The position numbers were made by a program, and so were the translations under genes. Below the pieces are notes generated by a model, which made no database searches, was not told the DNA's origin, and worked only from the letters and a program-made list of their open reading frames with translations. A DNA stretch of 38,052 bases from CAYNVS01 sp964400725 (GTDB taxonomy: Bacteria > Myxococcota_A > SURF-8 > CAYNVS01), in the NCBI GenBank assembly GCA_964400725.1, contig CAYNVS010000032.1, forward strand, positions 1 to 38,052. The letters run 5' to 3'. This document shows positions 23,484 to 32,261 of this stretch, in pieces; the first letter of the stretch is position 1; each line of letters begins with the position of its first letter.

Positions 23484-24700
23484 TTTTTAAATAAAACAAT
23501 CCTGTTAGCGTTGGTGCCCTTCGTCATGTTGCTCACTCCCCAGCAGACGCTGGTTTTGGTGAACTTTTGACTGTTCATAATTATTCCTAAAAGTTTCAAT
23601 CCGGTCTTTTCGCCCAGCGGAGCGACAAGCTCGTCAAGCGCCAGTCTGCCGCCGCGGACTTCTCCTACCTCGAAGGCGAGATGCCCGCCTTTTTTAAGAA
23701 CTCTCGCAAGCTCCGCGAAAACAGTCTGCATGTAATCTAACCACTGTCCAACGTCTTTCAACAACGTCATCCGCTTTTTTACGGCGTCCGCGTCGATGCC
23801 GTTAAACCAGCATCGCAGCCAGTTGTCCGCGCCGTACTGTACGACGTCCAGAAAGGGGGGCGAAGTCGCGATTAATGCGACCGAGCCGTCCTTAATTTCC
23901 GGCGAGTCGTCGGCGCGCCCGGTCAATAAAAATTTTTTTTGCGCAATCGAGCGCAGACGGACAAGGTCGGCGGCCGTAAGGTCTCTAAGCAGTTGTCTTG
24001 ATTTTTTTAAAATAATCGAGCGGACGTCGCGGTCGGGCGGCGTCTGATTGCGCTTGCGGTTTATTTCAATCTGGCGCTTGGGGTAAGTCGCCTGATTGGG
24101 AGGAAGAGTGTAAACCGAGAAAAAGCCGTTCGAGTGGCCGGTCAATCTGTTCGTCGCGACCATGCGGATGAACTTGTCTGAGTCGTCGAGCTCGCCGCGC
24201 TTTTCCCTTTCAAGCAGATACGCCCGCAGGGCCGTTATTTGCGCAAGCGTCTTAGCGCTGTAAAACATCGACAAATCAATTTCGCACGGCGGCGCGGTTT
24301 CAAAGTCGATTTCGTTTAAACGTTTTTCGATTTGCTTTAAGCCGGGGGGAGACAACCGCGGTTCCAGCAGAATAAGCGAAAGCGGATTTACGTCGTTGCC
24401 CAAAGGAATCCGCTCCAGCAGGGCGGCCTCAAGCGGCGTCGTTCCTCTTCCCATGAACGGATCGTAAACCGCGTCTCCTTTATTCGTCAGCCGCTCTATG
24501 AAAAAACGCGGCAGCTCCGCTTTGAAGCAGGCGCGGTAGCTTATTTCGTGAAGCGAATGCCCCTGCCTCTGCTTTGCAGTCCAAAATTCGTTTACGAACC
24601 TTTTGGTTTTCAAGCCGCCGGTTTCAATCGTCTCCGCGACTGTTTTGACGCGCGCGGCGTTGTCGTCGAAGCTTTCGATTTGTTTAATAAAATCGGTCAT
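23480..24700 (-). CDS. DNA methyltransferase (N4-cytosine/N6-adenine type)
   Basis: The 406-residue protein carries the S-adenosylmethionine motif DPFMGRGTTPLEA (from residue 80) and, much later, the catalytic TSPPF (about 277-281). A region of roughly 190 residues between them could hold target recognition (RMVATNRLTGHSNGFFSVYT, QIEINRKRNQTPPDRDV). Motif I before the catalytic motif with a long gap fits alpha-type amino-methyltransferases. It modifies an exocyclic amino group of A or C in DNA; the target site cannot be read. No restriction endonuclease is next to it, so it looks solitary. It overlaps the NRAMP gene by ATGA, an unusual partner. The start ATG at 24700 lies close to the minus-strand terminator of the preceding gene. 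Confidence 0.85.
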   Translation of the reverse strand: MTDFIKQIESFDDNAARVKTVAETIETGGLKTKRFVNEFWTAKQRQGHSLHEISYRACFKAELPRFFIERLTNKGDAVYDPFMGRGTTPLEAALLERIPLGNDVNPLSLILLEPRLSPPGLKQIEKRLNEIDFETAPPCEIDLSMFYSAKTLAQITALRAYLLEREKRGELDDSDKFIRMVATNRLTGHSNGFFSVYTLPPNQATYPKRQIEINRKRNQTPPDRDVRSIILKKSRQLLRDLTAADLVRLRSIAQKKFLLTGRADDSPEIKDGSVALIATSPPFLDVVQYGADNWLRCWFNGIDADAVKKRMTLLKDVGQWLDYMQTVFAELARVLKKGGHLAFEVGEVRGGRLALDELVAPLGEKTGLKLLGIIMNSQKFTKTSVCWGVSNMTKGTNANRIVLFKK

Positions 24701-24714
24701 ATCGTTTGTTTTCT

Positions 24715-24746
24715 AAAAAATAAGGCGGACGTTCGAGTCCGCCTTA
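24715..24746 (-). terminator. Rho-independent terminator of the Cys-rich lipoprotein operon
   Basis: TAAGGCGGAC (24721-24730) pairs perfectly with GTCCGCCTTA (24737-24746) across a 6-base loop. On the minus strand it is followed by a run of T (24720-24715). It lies 22 bases after the stop codon of the lipoprotein gene. Confidence 0.88.
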
Positions 24747-24767
24747 GCGAGGCGTTTTTCTGAAAAA

Positions 24768-26720
24768 TCAATAGCAGTAGCCGTTGGAGCAGTACTTGCC
24801 GGTTGCGCAGTAATTCGTTGACCAATACAAACAACCGTAGGAGTCTTTTTTGCATATGTAAATTTTAGTAGAGTCCTGCGAGTCGCACGTCTGCGCGTTA
24901 AGAACGCATTCGTTGAGGCAGGCGCATTTGTTGGCCGAACAGGTTTGTCCGGTCGGACAGTTTGCCGAGCCGCCCCACTCAAGGCACGGGTCGTTGTCGT
25001 AGTCGGCGCAGGTAAGGTAGGCTATCGGCGGGGTCGTATCTGCCGCATCGCACTTTGTCGCGTCCTTTACGCATTCGTCCGAGCATGGCGGTATGCAGGT
25101 TTTGTCCTTGCCGCATACGGGTTTGCCCGCGTTTTTGCAGTCCGAATTCTGCAAACATTCAACGCACTTACGGCCGTTGTCAACGTCGCATATTTTGCCG
25201 TTTGAGCAATGCGAGTCGTCTAAACATTGGTAACAATTGCCCGAATCGGTTTTGCAGTGGTACGAGCTCGGAGAGCAGTCGGCGTCTGACTGGCAGACTA
25301 CGCACATTTGGTCGAACTTATTGCAGGCGGTTCCAACGCATTGAGCGTCGTTTTCGCAGCCGTAGCACAGCCCGTCCACGCACCAAATTCTGTTTTGGTC
25401 GAACAAACAAATCGGCAGTCCCATGCAAGACGAAATGCACGTTCTAGTCAGCGGGTCGCAGCCCGAATAATAATTGCATGAGTTTGATATATTCGGGTCG
25501 CAGTAATCGGCGGGAAGCTGGACGCATTGCGCGGTCTTCGGGTGGCAGTAATAACCCGCGCCGCATTCGGGGTCGGTCGAGCAGCCGCTCGACGACTGAC
25601 AGACGTTGTTCAGGCATTTTTTGTCGGATGGGCATTGGCTCGTCTCTAAGCATTCCACGCACTTGCCCTGTCCGCCGTTTGCCGCCGCGTCGCAGTATTT
25701 TCCGGTCGGGCAGTCCGCGTTCTGCTTGCAGCCCGCGGCGCAGTTGTTGCCGGAGCAAACGTAACCGCGGGGGCAGTTTTCGTCCGAAAGGCACTGCACG
25801 CACGCGCCCGTGGCGGGGAGGCAGTAAGGGGTAGGCGCGTTGCACGTTACCGCCGAGCAGTCGGTTACGCAGCTGTGATTGCTGCAAACCTTGCCTACGG
25901 GGCAATGATTGTTGGTTACGCACTCGAAACAGTTGCCGTGCGCGCCGAAGGACGGATCGCACTTCATATCGGACGCGCAGTCGCGGTCGCCTTTGCAGCC
26001 GCCCACGCACTTGTTCTCAAAACAAATGTACCCCTGGCTGCACGCCGAGTCGTCGAGACACTGAACGCATACGCGAGACGAAGGCTCGCAATATTTGCCG
26101 TTGGGCGCGCCCGCGCAGTCGGCGTTCGAGACGCAGACGAACGCGCACGCGTTGTTAAGGCACGCCTTGCCCGGCCCGCAGTCGCCGTCGGCGAGACACT
26201 CCACGCAGAGGCCGTTAGGCGGATAGGCGGTATTGCACTTTTTAGCCGTTCCGCAATCGCGGGCGCTCGCGCAGCCCGGCGCGCAAACGCGGTTTACGCA
26301 TATCTGTTCCAGCGGACAGTCGCCGTTGGACAAACATTGAGCCGTCTGTTCGTCCCGTTCGGCGGGGTCGTCCGAAAGAACGTCGTCGATTTGGTCGTTG
26401 TTATCCCAAATCCAATCGTCGGCGTTATCGACCGGCGGCTCCCATTCGTATTCGGGATATTCGTCTTCAGCGGCGTCGCCGTCGGCGGACGGGGTTACGC
26501 ACGCGCCTTTGACGCAGGACTGACCGTTAAAGCAGTCCGAGTCTCGGTAGCAGATTTTAACGCATTGCTTTGTGTCGGGAAGACACATTTCGCCGCCTTT
26601 GCAGTCTTCGTCGGTTTTGCATTTGGGCGTGATGTTGGTTGAAGAGCCGGAAGAACAACCCGCACACCAAGCGGAGAAAGATAAAATTAACGAAATAATT
26701 ATAACGATGCGCCTGTTCAT
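24768..26720 (-). CDS. Cysteine-rich repeat surface lipoprotein
   Basis: The 650-residue product starts at ATG 26720, where GGAG is suitably spaced; an upstream TTG is rejected. A lipoprotein signal ends with CAGC, followed by SSGSS. After two Cys units comes a strongly acidic, Trp/Tyr-containing stretch (about residues 82-125, PEYEWEPPVD). Then follow about 12-14 tandem units of roughly 38 residues with the pattern CxxDxDCxxGxxCxxxxC and CVECL or CVQCL, resembling Dickkopf-N-like cysteine repeats found in many deltaproteobacterial surface proteins. The Cys pairs should form disulfides outside the cytoplasm. Function is not known; adhesion or ligand binding are guesses. It lies 37 bp downstream of the M30-like gene and ends at a clear terminator. 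Confidence 0.85.
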   Translation of the reverse strand: MNRRIVIIISLILSFSAWCAGCSSGSSTNITPKCKTDEDCKGGEMCLPDTKQCVKICYRDSDCFNGQSCVKGACVTPSADGDAAEDEYPEYEWEPPVDNADDWIWDNNDQIDDVLSDDPAERDEQTAQCLSNGDCPLEQICVNRVCAPGCASARDCGTAKKCNTAYPPNGLCVECLADGDCGPGKACLNNACAFVCVSNADCAGAPNGKYCEPSSRVCVQCLDDSACSQGYICFENKCVGGCKGDRDCASDMKCDPSFGAHGNCFECVTNNHCPVGKVCSNHSCVTDCSAVTCNAPTPYCLPATGACVQCLSDENCPRGYVCSGNNCAAGCKQNADCPTGKYCDAAANGGQGKCVECLETSQCPSDKKCLNNVCQSSSGCSTDPECGAGYYCHPKTAQCVQLPADYCDPNISNSCNYYSGCDPLTRTCISSCMGLPICLFDQNRIWCVDGLCYGCENDAQCVGTACNKFDQMCVVCQSDADCSPSSYHCKTDSGNCYQCLDDSHCSNGKICDVDNGRKCVECLQNSDCKNAGKPVCGKDKTCIPPCSDECVKDATKCDAADTTPPIAYLTCADYDNDPCLEWGGSANCPTGQTCSANKCACLNECVLNAQTCDSQDSTKIYICKKDSYGCLYWSTNYCATGKYCSNGYCY

Positions 26721-26757
26721 TAAACTCTCCTGCAAAACGAGAATACTTCGGAGATTA

Positions 26758-28458
26758 TTATATTTTATCGGGTTTGTTTATCAATGCCGGCCTTTTGCGC
26801 GCCAAAAACAGAAATAATAACAACGCGCCGAACGACGCGGCCGCCTCGCCTTCGGATGCGCATCCCGAACTTGTGCCTCCTGAGCCGCTTCTATCCCGGC
26901 GTTCCGCCCACGGGTCGTCGTCGAACAGGCTCAATTCCTCTTCGGCGGACGTTTCGTCATCCGGCTCTTCCACTTCGTCTTCAATAATTTGCTCTTCTTC
27001 CGCTGCGCTTTCTTCCTCGTAAGAGTCTATGTCGCCGTCTATAAGCTCGGCGTCGGGGTTGATTTCGATTTTAATTTTAAAATTGACCGGTATCGTCTCT
27101 TCGTTCAACAGCGTTGCGGTGATGAACGCCTTGGGGCCGCTCGCGCCGAAGCCCGCCAAATCGACCGTCCAAAGAGGGTACCCTTTCGGATCGAGCGATT
27201 TGACCGGTTTTTCAATAACCGACAAGTCTTTCGGCTGCTGAATCTGCACTGCCTCGAAGTGAACCAAATCGGCGTTTTGGCATTCCGCTGGCGCGGGCGT
27301 TACGACTCCGCACTGGGGCATTGAAAGAGTCAGCCGCATTTTATCGTTGGGCGAAAGCGCGTCCGTCGGCAGGCTTACGTACTCGGTGCTCCACGCCGCG
27401 ACCGAAAAAAACTTGTCGCCGTTAAGGTCTTTGAACGGCTTGGTCGCGACTACGTCCGTCATTGAAACGCTCGAATAGGAATATTCTCTTCCGGAATTTA
27501 TTATATTGGCGACCGTCCACTTGCCGTAAAAATCGACTCCGCCGGTTTTGCCTCCCGCCGCGGCGATTCCTTCTCCTACTCCGTCGAAATCGTTTTTTTT
27601 GCTCTGCGCGACTTTTTGAATGATTCCCTTGCCGAAGTAGTCTTCAAGATAAGAGAAAAAAAGCAACAGCGCGCCGTTGTTGTAATCAAAGTAAGTGCCT
27701 CTGTTCGTCTCTTTAAAGCGCTCGCTGGCGTGAGTCGAGTAAAGGCTTACGTCGGTGCGCCAATCCATCGTCGATTGGCTTCCTTCGTAATACCCCGTTA
27801 AATACAGAAGACGCAGAGCCGCGCCCTGCGGCACCCACATCGACTCGTCGGCGTCGTAACCGTAGGTCATAAACGAGCCGAGCGTCAATATCGCCTCCGG
27901 AAAAGCGACCTTTCGCGCCGTTGTTTGAACGCTGGTAGAGCTGCATTTGTATTCGGAATCGAGCGCCTGCGCGTGAATGTAAATAATATCGCGGGCGTTG
28001 CGGTTCATGCCGGAAGCGTTGAAATCGGCCGCACGCCAATAGGCGAACTTTTGGCAGCGGTAAGGGGCGACGCCGAAATTATGAAACAAAACGAACAGCC
28101 TGTCGTCCTCGTCGTTAAACCTGGGGACGCCCAAAGCCTCTACGGCAATGGTATAAGCTCCGCGTCCGTCCTTTCCGACCGTTTTTACCTCGAACAAGCT
28201 CACCCACTCGTCCAACGTATCCGACGTGAAACCGTTCTGGCCGTAGGCGTCGTCGGCGACGAAGTAATAAACCGACGCGGTTTTGGCGTAAAGCGTCGCG
28301 ACGATTGAATCTTCCGCGGTATAAGGCGGAAATTTGTCGTATTTATCGACGTAAAAGTTACGCTGCTCGCCAAGCTCTATTTCGGCGGCTGCGGACGAGG
28401 ACGCCGAGCTCAAAACGCATAACGCGCACAGCGCGAAAAGTAATACGCTTTTTTTCAT
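26758..28458 (-). CDS. Secreted M30-type metallopeptidase relative lacking catalytic residues, with C-terminal anchor
   Basis: The 566-residue protein starts at ATG 28458 (AAGGAG upstream), with a signal peptide ending about SSAAA. The middle matches, by eye, M30/hyicolysin-like zinc peptidases: the YFVADDAYGQNGF start, then the helix expected to hold HExxH reads LTLGSFMTYG (191-200), and the third-ligand segment expected as WLNEG reads WVPQG (208-212). Downstream GALLLFFSYLEDYFGKGIIQ fits the same family. Without His and Glu it should not cut peptides. Near the C-terminus is an acidic stretch, then GSGGTSSGC, a hydrophobic segment and LARKR, which resembles a MYXO-CTERM-like surface sorting tail. 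It probably acts as a surface binding protein with the Cys-rich lipoprotein encoded next to it. Confidence 0.6.
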   Translation of the reverse strand: MKKSVLLFALCALCVLSSASSSAAAEIELGEQRNFYVDKYDKFPPYTAEDSIVATLYAKTASVYYFVADDAYGQNGFTSDTLDEWVSLFEVKTVGKDGRGAYTIAVEALGVPRFNDEDDRLFVLFHNFGVAPYRCQKFAYWRAADFNASGMNRNARDIIYIHAQALDSEYKCSSTSVQTTARKVAFPEAILTLGSFMTYGYDADESMWVPQGAALRLLYLTGYYEGSQSTMDWRTDVSLYSTHASERFKETNRGTYFDYNNGALLLFFSYLEDYFGKGIIQKVAQSKKNDFDGVGEGIAAAGGKTGGVDFYGKWTVANIINSGREYSYSSVSMTDVVATKPFKDLNGDKFFSVAAWSTEYVSLPTDALSPNDKMRLTLSMPQCGVVTPAPAECQNADLVHFEAVQIQQPKDLSVIEKPVKSLDPKGYPLWTVDLAGFGASGPKAFITATLLNEETIPVNFKIKIEINPDAELIDGDIDSYEEESAAEEEQIIEDEVEEPDDETSAEEELSLFDDDPWAERRDRSGSGGTSSGCASEGEAAASFGALLLFLFLARKRPALINKPDKI

Positions 28459-28551
28459 CGCAGTCAACTCCTTGAATACGCGCAAACATATTACAAGAAT
28501 AACAGAAAGCGCCCGGCTTTGCCAATAATCATTTTATTCAAAAAAAGCGTT

Positions 28552-29265
28552 CTACTTTTTTCCTTTGATTTTAACCCGCTCGACTACTTTCGGGTCGCGC
28601 AGCTCGCGGAGAGCGTCTGCGGCAATCCAACGCGAGGATTTATCGTCTTTCGCGGCGATTTTTTCGCCCCATTCAACCGCCATGACCCGCAGCGTTTCGT
28701 TCCGTTTCCCGACTTGACGCAAAGCCCAGTTGACGGCCTTTTTAACCATATTGCGCTCGTCGGCGCTGTACTTTTCCATCAATGGAAACAACTCTTCGAA
28801 CGCGGCGGTTCCCGGCTCTTTATAATGCACCGCAAGGCACGCCGTCAGCGCGAACGCGGCGCGCCGGACGTATTCCCGGTCGTCCTTCGCCCATTTGCGG
28901 ACTTTTTCCAACGCGAACGGCGTTTTGCAAAATAGGTTCATGCAGGTCATATCGCAGACGTCCCACGAGTCGAACGCCGCCGTCCAGTCGTCCATCTGCT
29001 TCTTGGTTACAAGCTGAGGCGAGTCAATCATGCCCGCCAGCAGGCGCGCCTCGTGGATGCCGCAGTCATACAGTTTTTGGGCTAATTCATGGTCTTTGCC
29101 GACGCGTTTGGCCAGCGCGCGCAGTTTGGGGACGGCTATGCCAAGAGCGTTGTCGGTGGTTATGCCGAACCGTTTCATTCCCTCGCGGTTTTCCGGCGAT
29201 TCCATGCTTTTAAGCTCCGCGATTATTTGCTCGTATGTCATTGTTGACGCTGCGGTTTTCTTCAT
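28552..29265 (-). CDS. AlkD-like DNA alkylation repair protein (HEAT-repeat glycosylase family)
   Basis: The 237-residue all-helical protein matches the AlkD family, which removes positively charged alkylated bases such as 3-methyladenine or 7-methylguanine from DNA. Visible landmarks are GIAVPKLRALAKRVGKDHEL, HEARLLAGMIDSP, the active-site region DSWDVCDMTCMNLFCKT (Trp101 and Asp105), REYVRRAAFALTACLAVHYK, and KAVNWALRQVGKRN, which holds the conserved Trp-x-x-Arg helix. The length is typical. Its start overlaps the mutS stop in an ATGA, so the two repair genes form one transcription unit and are probably translationally coupled. Catalytic activity is inferred from family; the substrate is not known. 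Confidence 0.92.
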   Translation of the reverse strand: MKKTAASTMTYEQIIAELKSMESPENREGMKRFGITTDNALGIAVPKLRALAKRVGKDHELAQKLYDCGIHEARLLAGMIDSPQLVTKKQMDDWTAAFDSWDVCDMTCMNLFCKTPFALEKVRKWAKDDREYVRRAAFALTACLAVHYKEPGTAAFEELFPLMEKYSADERNMVKKAVNWALRQVGKRNETLRVMAVEWGEKIAAKDDKSSRWIAADALRELRDPKVVERVKIKGKK

Positions 29266-31907
29266 TTTTTCACCAATTTTTTCAGCTTGGCGAGCAGGTT
29301 AAGAGCCTCAAGCGGCGAAAGCGTCTCGACGTCCGTCGCGGCAAGCTCCGCCTCTACTTCGGAGGGCTGCGCGAGCTTCTGCGCGGCCCAGTCGAACAAC
29401 GAAGGCTCGTAGCGCGGCGCAGGCCCCTTGCGCTTACGCGGCGCGAACGGCGCCGGGGGCTCGTCGCTCGCCTTTACCCCCGGAGGCGTCATCGAGTGCG
29501 CCTCCAAATCTTTTAAAATTTCCCTGGCCCTCTCGACGACCGATTTGGGCAGCGCCGCCATTTTGGCGACGTCGATGCCGTAACTATGGTTAGCTCCGCC
29601 GCGGACGAGCCTGCGCAGAAAAATAATCTTGCCGTCCCATTCCTTGACGGCGACGTTGAAGTTTTTCACTCCCGCGCAAACCAGTTCCAGCTGCGAAAGC
29701 TCGTGGTAATGCGTCGCGAACATGGTCCTCGCGCCGATCTTGTCGTGTATATATTCCGCCACCGCCCACGCGATTGACACGCCGTCGAAGGTGCTGGTGC
29801 CTCGGCCAATTTCATCCAGCAAAATCAAGCTTCTGCTTGTGCTTTGATTGAGTATCCGCGCGGTTTCTTCCATCTCCACTAAAAAGGTGCTTTTTGCGCG
29901 GCTTATCATATCGCCCGCGCCGATGCGCGTAAATATGCGATCGACTACCCCGACGCGCGCGCTTTTTGCGGGGACGAAGGAACCCATCTGCGCCATAATG
30001 GTAATAAGCGCCGCCTGCCGCATCACCGTAGATTTACCCGCCATGTTGGGGCCGGTGATAATAATCAGCCGCTCGTCGCCGCCGTTAATCGTAAGGTCGT
30101 TTGGAACGAACCTGTCTTCAGTTAGGTTTCTTTCCACTACCGGGTGGCGTCCCGCCTCTATCGCAAGCTCGCATGACGAATCGACGAGCGGACGAATATA
30201 GTTGTGCTTTGCGGCCGCCGTCGCAAGCGCGTTGTAAACGTCGAGCGTCGCAAGCCCGCGGGCGATGCGCTTCAGCGCGCTCATCTGCGAAAGCGTCTTT
30301 TGCCGCAGCGCCTCGAACAGTTCGGATTCAAGAGCCTTCCGTTTCTCCTCGGCTCCGAGTATCTTCTCCTCGAAATCCTTCAGTTCTTCGGTGATATACC
30401 GTTCGCCGCCCGCAATAGTTTGTTTGCGAATATAATTCTGCGGAGTTTTGTCGAGGTTCGCTTTGGTTATTTCAATATAATAACCGAAAACTTTGTTGTA
30501 TCTCACCTTGAGCGACGATATGCCGCTTCTTGCGCGCTCCTCGGCCTCTATGCGCATTACCGCCTGCTTGCCGTTGGTTGCGAGGTCTATAAGCTCGTCC
30601 AAGCGCGCGTCGTACCCTTTTTTAAAAATTCCGCCTTCCGTAATTGTAAAGGGCGGGTCGTCGCATATTGCCGCTTCTATCTCGTCGCGGAGTTGCTGCG
30701 GGGGCGCAAGCATTTGAGTTATATCGCGCAATTCATGGGCGTCGAACTGCGCCAGCGTTTGCGTAATATACGGCAATCGCTTGAATATTTCCAACAAGGC
30801 TAGCATGTCGCGGCCATTGCCTTTGCCGAGCGATAAACGGGACAGCAGCCTCTCCAAGTCGCTGAGCCCTTTGAGCCCTTTTTCGATTTCTTCCCTCGCC
30901 GCGGAAGCCGAGAAAAGCGCGCCGACCGCGTCCAACCTGTCTTCAATCGCTCCGACGCCGACCAGCGGGTACATTATCCATTGGCCGAGCAAACGCGCGC
31001 CCGCCTTGGTTTGGGTGTAGTCCAGCGTCCCCAAAAGCGTGTGGCGTTTCTCCGAGCGCGGCCCAGGCAAAAGCTCCAAATGGTCGCGGGCGTTCTCGTC
31101 CACGCTCATAAACGCCGATTCCTCGAAGTAACGAATCCCTTCCACGTGCGCGACTGCGGCCTTTTGCGTCTCAAGCATGTAGGCGATGGCTCCGGCGCAA
31201 GCGCATGCCGCCGCGTCTTTGCCCGCAAGGCCGAATCCCTCCACTGTGGTCGCTCCGAAATGCCTCTTGAGCGTCGTCTCGGCGCGCTCGAAGGTTGCCG
31301 CATCCCTCTTGGTAACGACGGCGCGCGGCAGCAGCGATTTAATCCGGCCCGCAAGCGCGTCGTGAGCGACGGGGAGTATCGCCTCGCGGGCGCTGCGGCG
31401 CGCAATCTGCGATAGAGCCTCTTCAGGCGCGGAGGTTTGCGTGGCTAAAAATTCGCCGGTCGAAAGATCGAGGAAGGCGAGCCCCACGGAGGCGTTATCG
31501 CCGTATTTGGGGTAAATTGCGCAAAGGTAGTTGTTCCCCTCAAAGTCCTCTTCGATGTTCAGCCCCGGCGTTACGACGCGGACGACCTCGCGCCTGACCA
31601 TTCCTTTGGCGGTCTTCGGGTCTTCCATCTGGTTGCACACCGCCACTTTGTAACCTTGTTCCAGCAGCTTCTTTACGTAGCCGTCAACCGCGTGATGCGG
31701 CACTCCGCACATGGGGATGGGCGATTCGGAATTCTTATCGCGGCTTGTAAGAGTTAGGTCGAGCGCGCGGCTTGCGGTAACGGCGTCCTCAAAGAAGAGC
31801 TCGTAAAAGTCGCCCACGCGGTAAATAAGCAGCGCGTCGGGGTACTGCTCTTTTGCCTCCAGGTAGTGGCGCATAAGCGGGGGGAGCGCTTTGCCTTGCG
31901 ACGACAT
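29262..31907 (-). CDS. mutS: DNA mismatch repair protein MutS
   Basis: MutS recognises mismatches and small loops and recruits MutL. The 881-residue protein has the normal bacterial length and order. The N-terminal mismatch-recognition domain contains the Phe-x-Glu motif (GDFYELFFEDA, about residues 31-41). Connector, lever and clamp regions follow. The ATPase domain has Walker A GPNMAGKST (about 615) and Walker B LLDEIGRGTSTFDG (about 697), with a conserved ATHYHEL. The C-terminus ends in ALNLLAKLKKLVKK. The ATG at 31907 has AAGGAG five to six bases upstream. It is followed by an overlapping alkD-like gene. mutL is not in the window. Confidence 0.97.
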   Translation of the reverse strand: MSSQGKALPPLMRHYLEAKEQYPDALLIYRVGDFYELFFEDAVTASRALDLTLTSRDKNSESPIPMCGVPHHAVDGYVKKLLEQGYKVAVCNQMEDPKTAKGMVRREVVRVVTPGLNIEEDFEGNNYLCAIYPKYGDNASVGLAFLDLSTGEFLATQTSAPEEALSQIARRSAREAILPVAHDALAGRIKSLLPRAVVTKRDAATFERAETTLKRHFGATTVEGFGLAGKDAAACACAGAIAYMLETQKAAVAHVEGIRYFEESAFMSVDENARDHLELLPGPRSEKRHTLLGTLDYTQTKAGARLLGQWIMYPLVGVGAIEDRLDAVGALFSASAAREEIEKGLKGLSDLERLLSRLSLGKGNGRDMLALLEIFKRLPYITQTLAQFDAHELRDITQMLAPPQQLRDEIEAAICDDPPFTITEGGIFKKGYDARLDELIDLATNGKQAVMRIEAEERARSGISSLKVRYNKVFGYYIEITKANLDKTPQNYIRKQTIAGGERYITEELKDFEEKILGAEEKRKALESELFEALRQKTLSQMSALKRIARGLATLDVYNALATAAAKHNYIRPLVDSSCELAIEAGRHPVVERNLTEDRFVPNDLTINGGDERLIIITGPNMAGKSTVMRQAALITIMAQMGSFVPAKSARVGVVDRIFTRIGAGDMISRAKSTFLVEMEETARILNQSTSRSLILLDEIGRGTSTFDGVSIAWAVAEYIHDKIGARTMFATHYHELSQLELVCAGVKNFNVAVKEWDGKIIFLRRLVRGGANHSYGIDVAKMAALPKSVVERAREILKDLEAHSMTPPGVKASDEPPAPFAPRKRKGPAPRYEPSLFDWAAQKLAQPSEVEAELAATDVETLSPLEALNLLAKLKKLVKK

Positions 31908-32261
31908 TTAATCTCCTTTGCGTTTAACCGACGCAACATATTAATTTGATGGGCGGGAAGTGTCAACAGCAGGCGAGGTAAAATTGCTTGAGTCAGTATA
32001 AATTATATGCAGAACTCGCTTAATCCCGCGGGAGGGGACGTTCGTTCCCCGATGAACCGGCCTTACGCCCCCAGTGATTGCGCGGCAATTGCGCAGTTGC
32101 GCATAAAGCTCAAACTCTTCTTTATTTGTTTTTAGCGCGCCGCGTTATCGCATGCGTCTTGACAAACCGTCCGTTTGACTGCAATCTTTACAAGGCTGTT
32201 ATTAATATAATGTATATCGGCTACGCGCCGGCTAGACGAACGCTTAACGCAGAGGGAAATT
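31908..32261. other. Intergenic region between mutS and the symporter gene
   Basis: These 354 bases separate divergent genes. A hairpin GGGGA/TCCCC lies near 32034-32050. There are short TTGCGC repeats near 32078-32105, and a clear TATAAT (32206-32211) about 50 bases before the symporter start, without a good -35. I see no gene or known RNA. Confidence 0.5.

Noticed and set aside
23480..24700. Restriction-modification system
   Set aside because: Only a methyltransferase is present; the adjacent genes encode a metal transporter and a surface lipoprotein.
24768..26720. Repeated TGC/GCA-rich pattern as a satellite or CRISPR
   Set aside because: It is explained by Cys-rich protein repeats; DNA copies are not identical.
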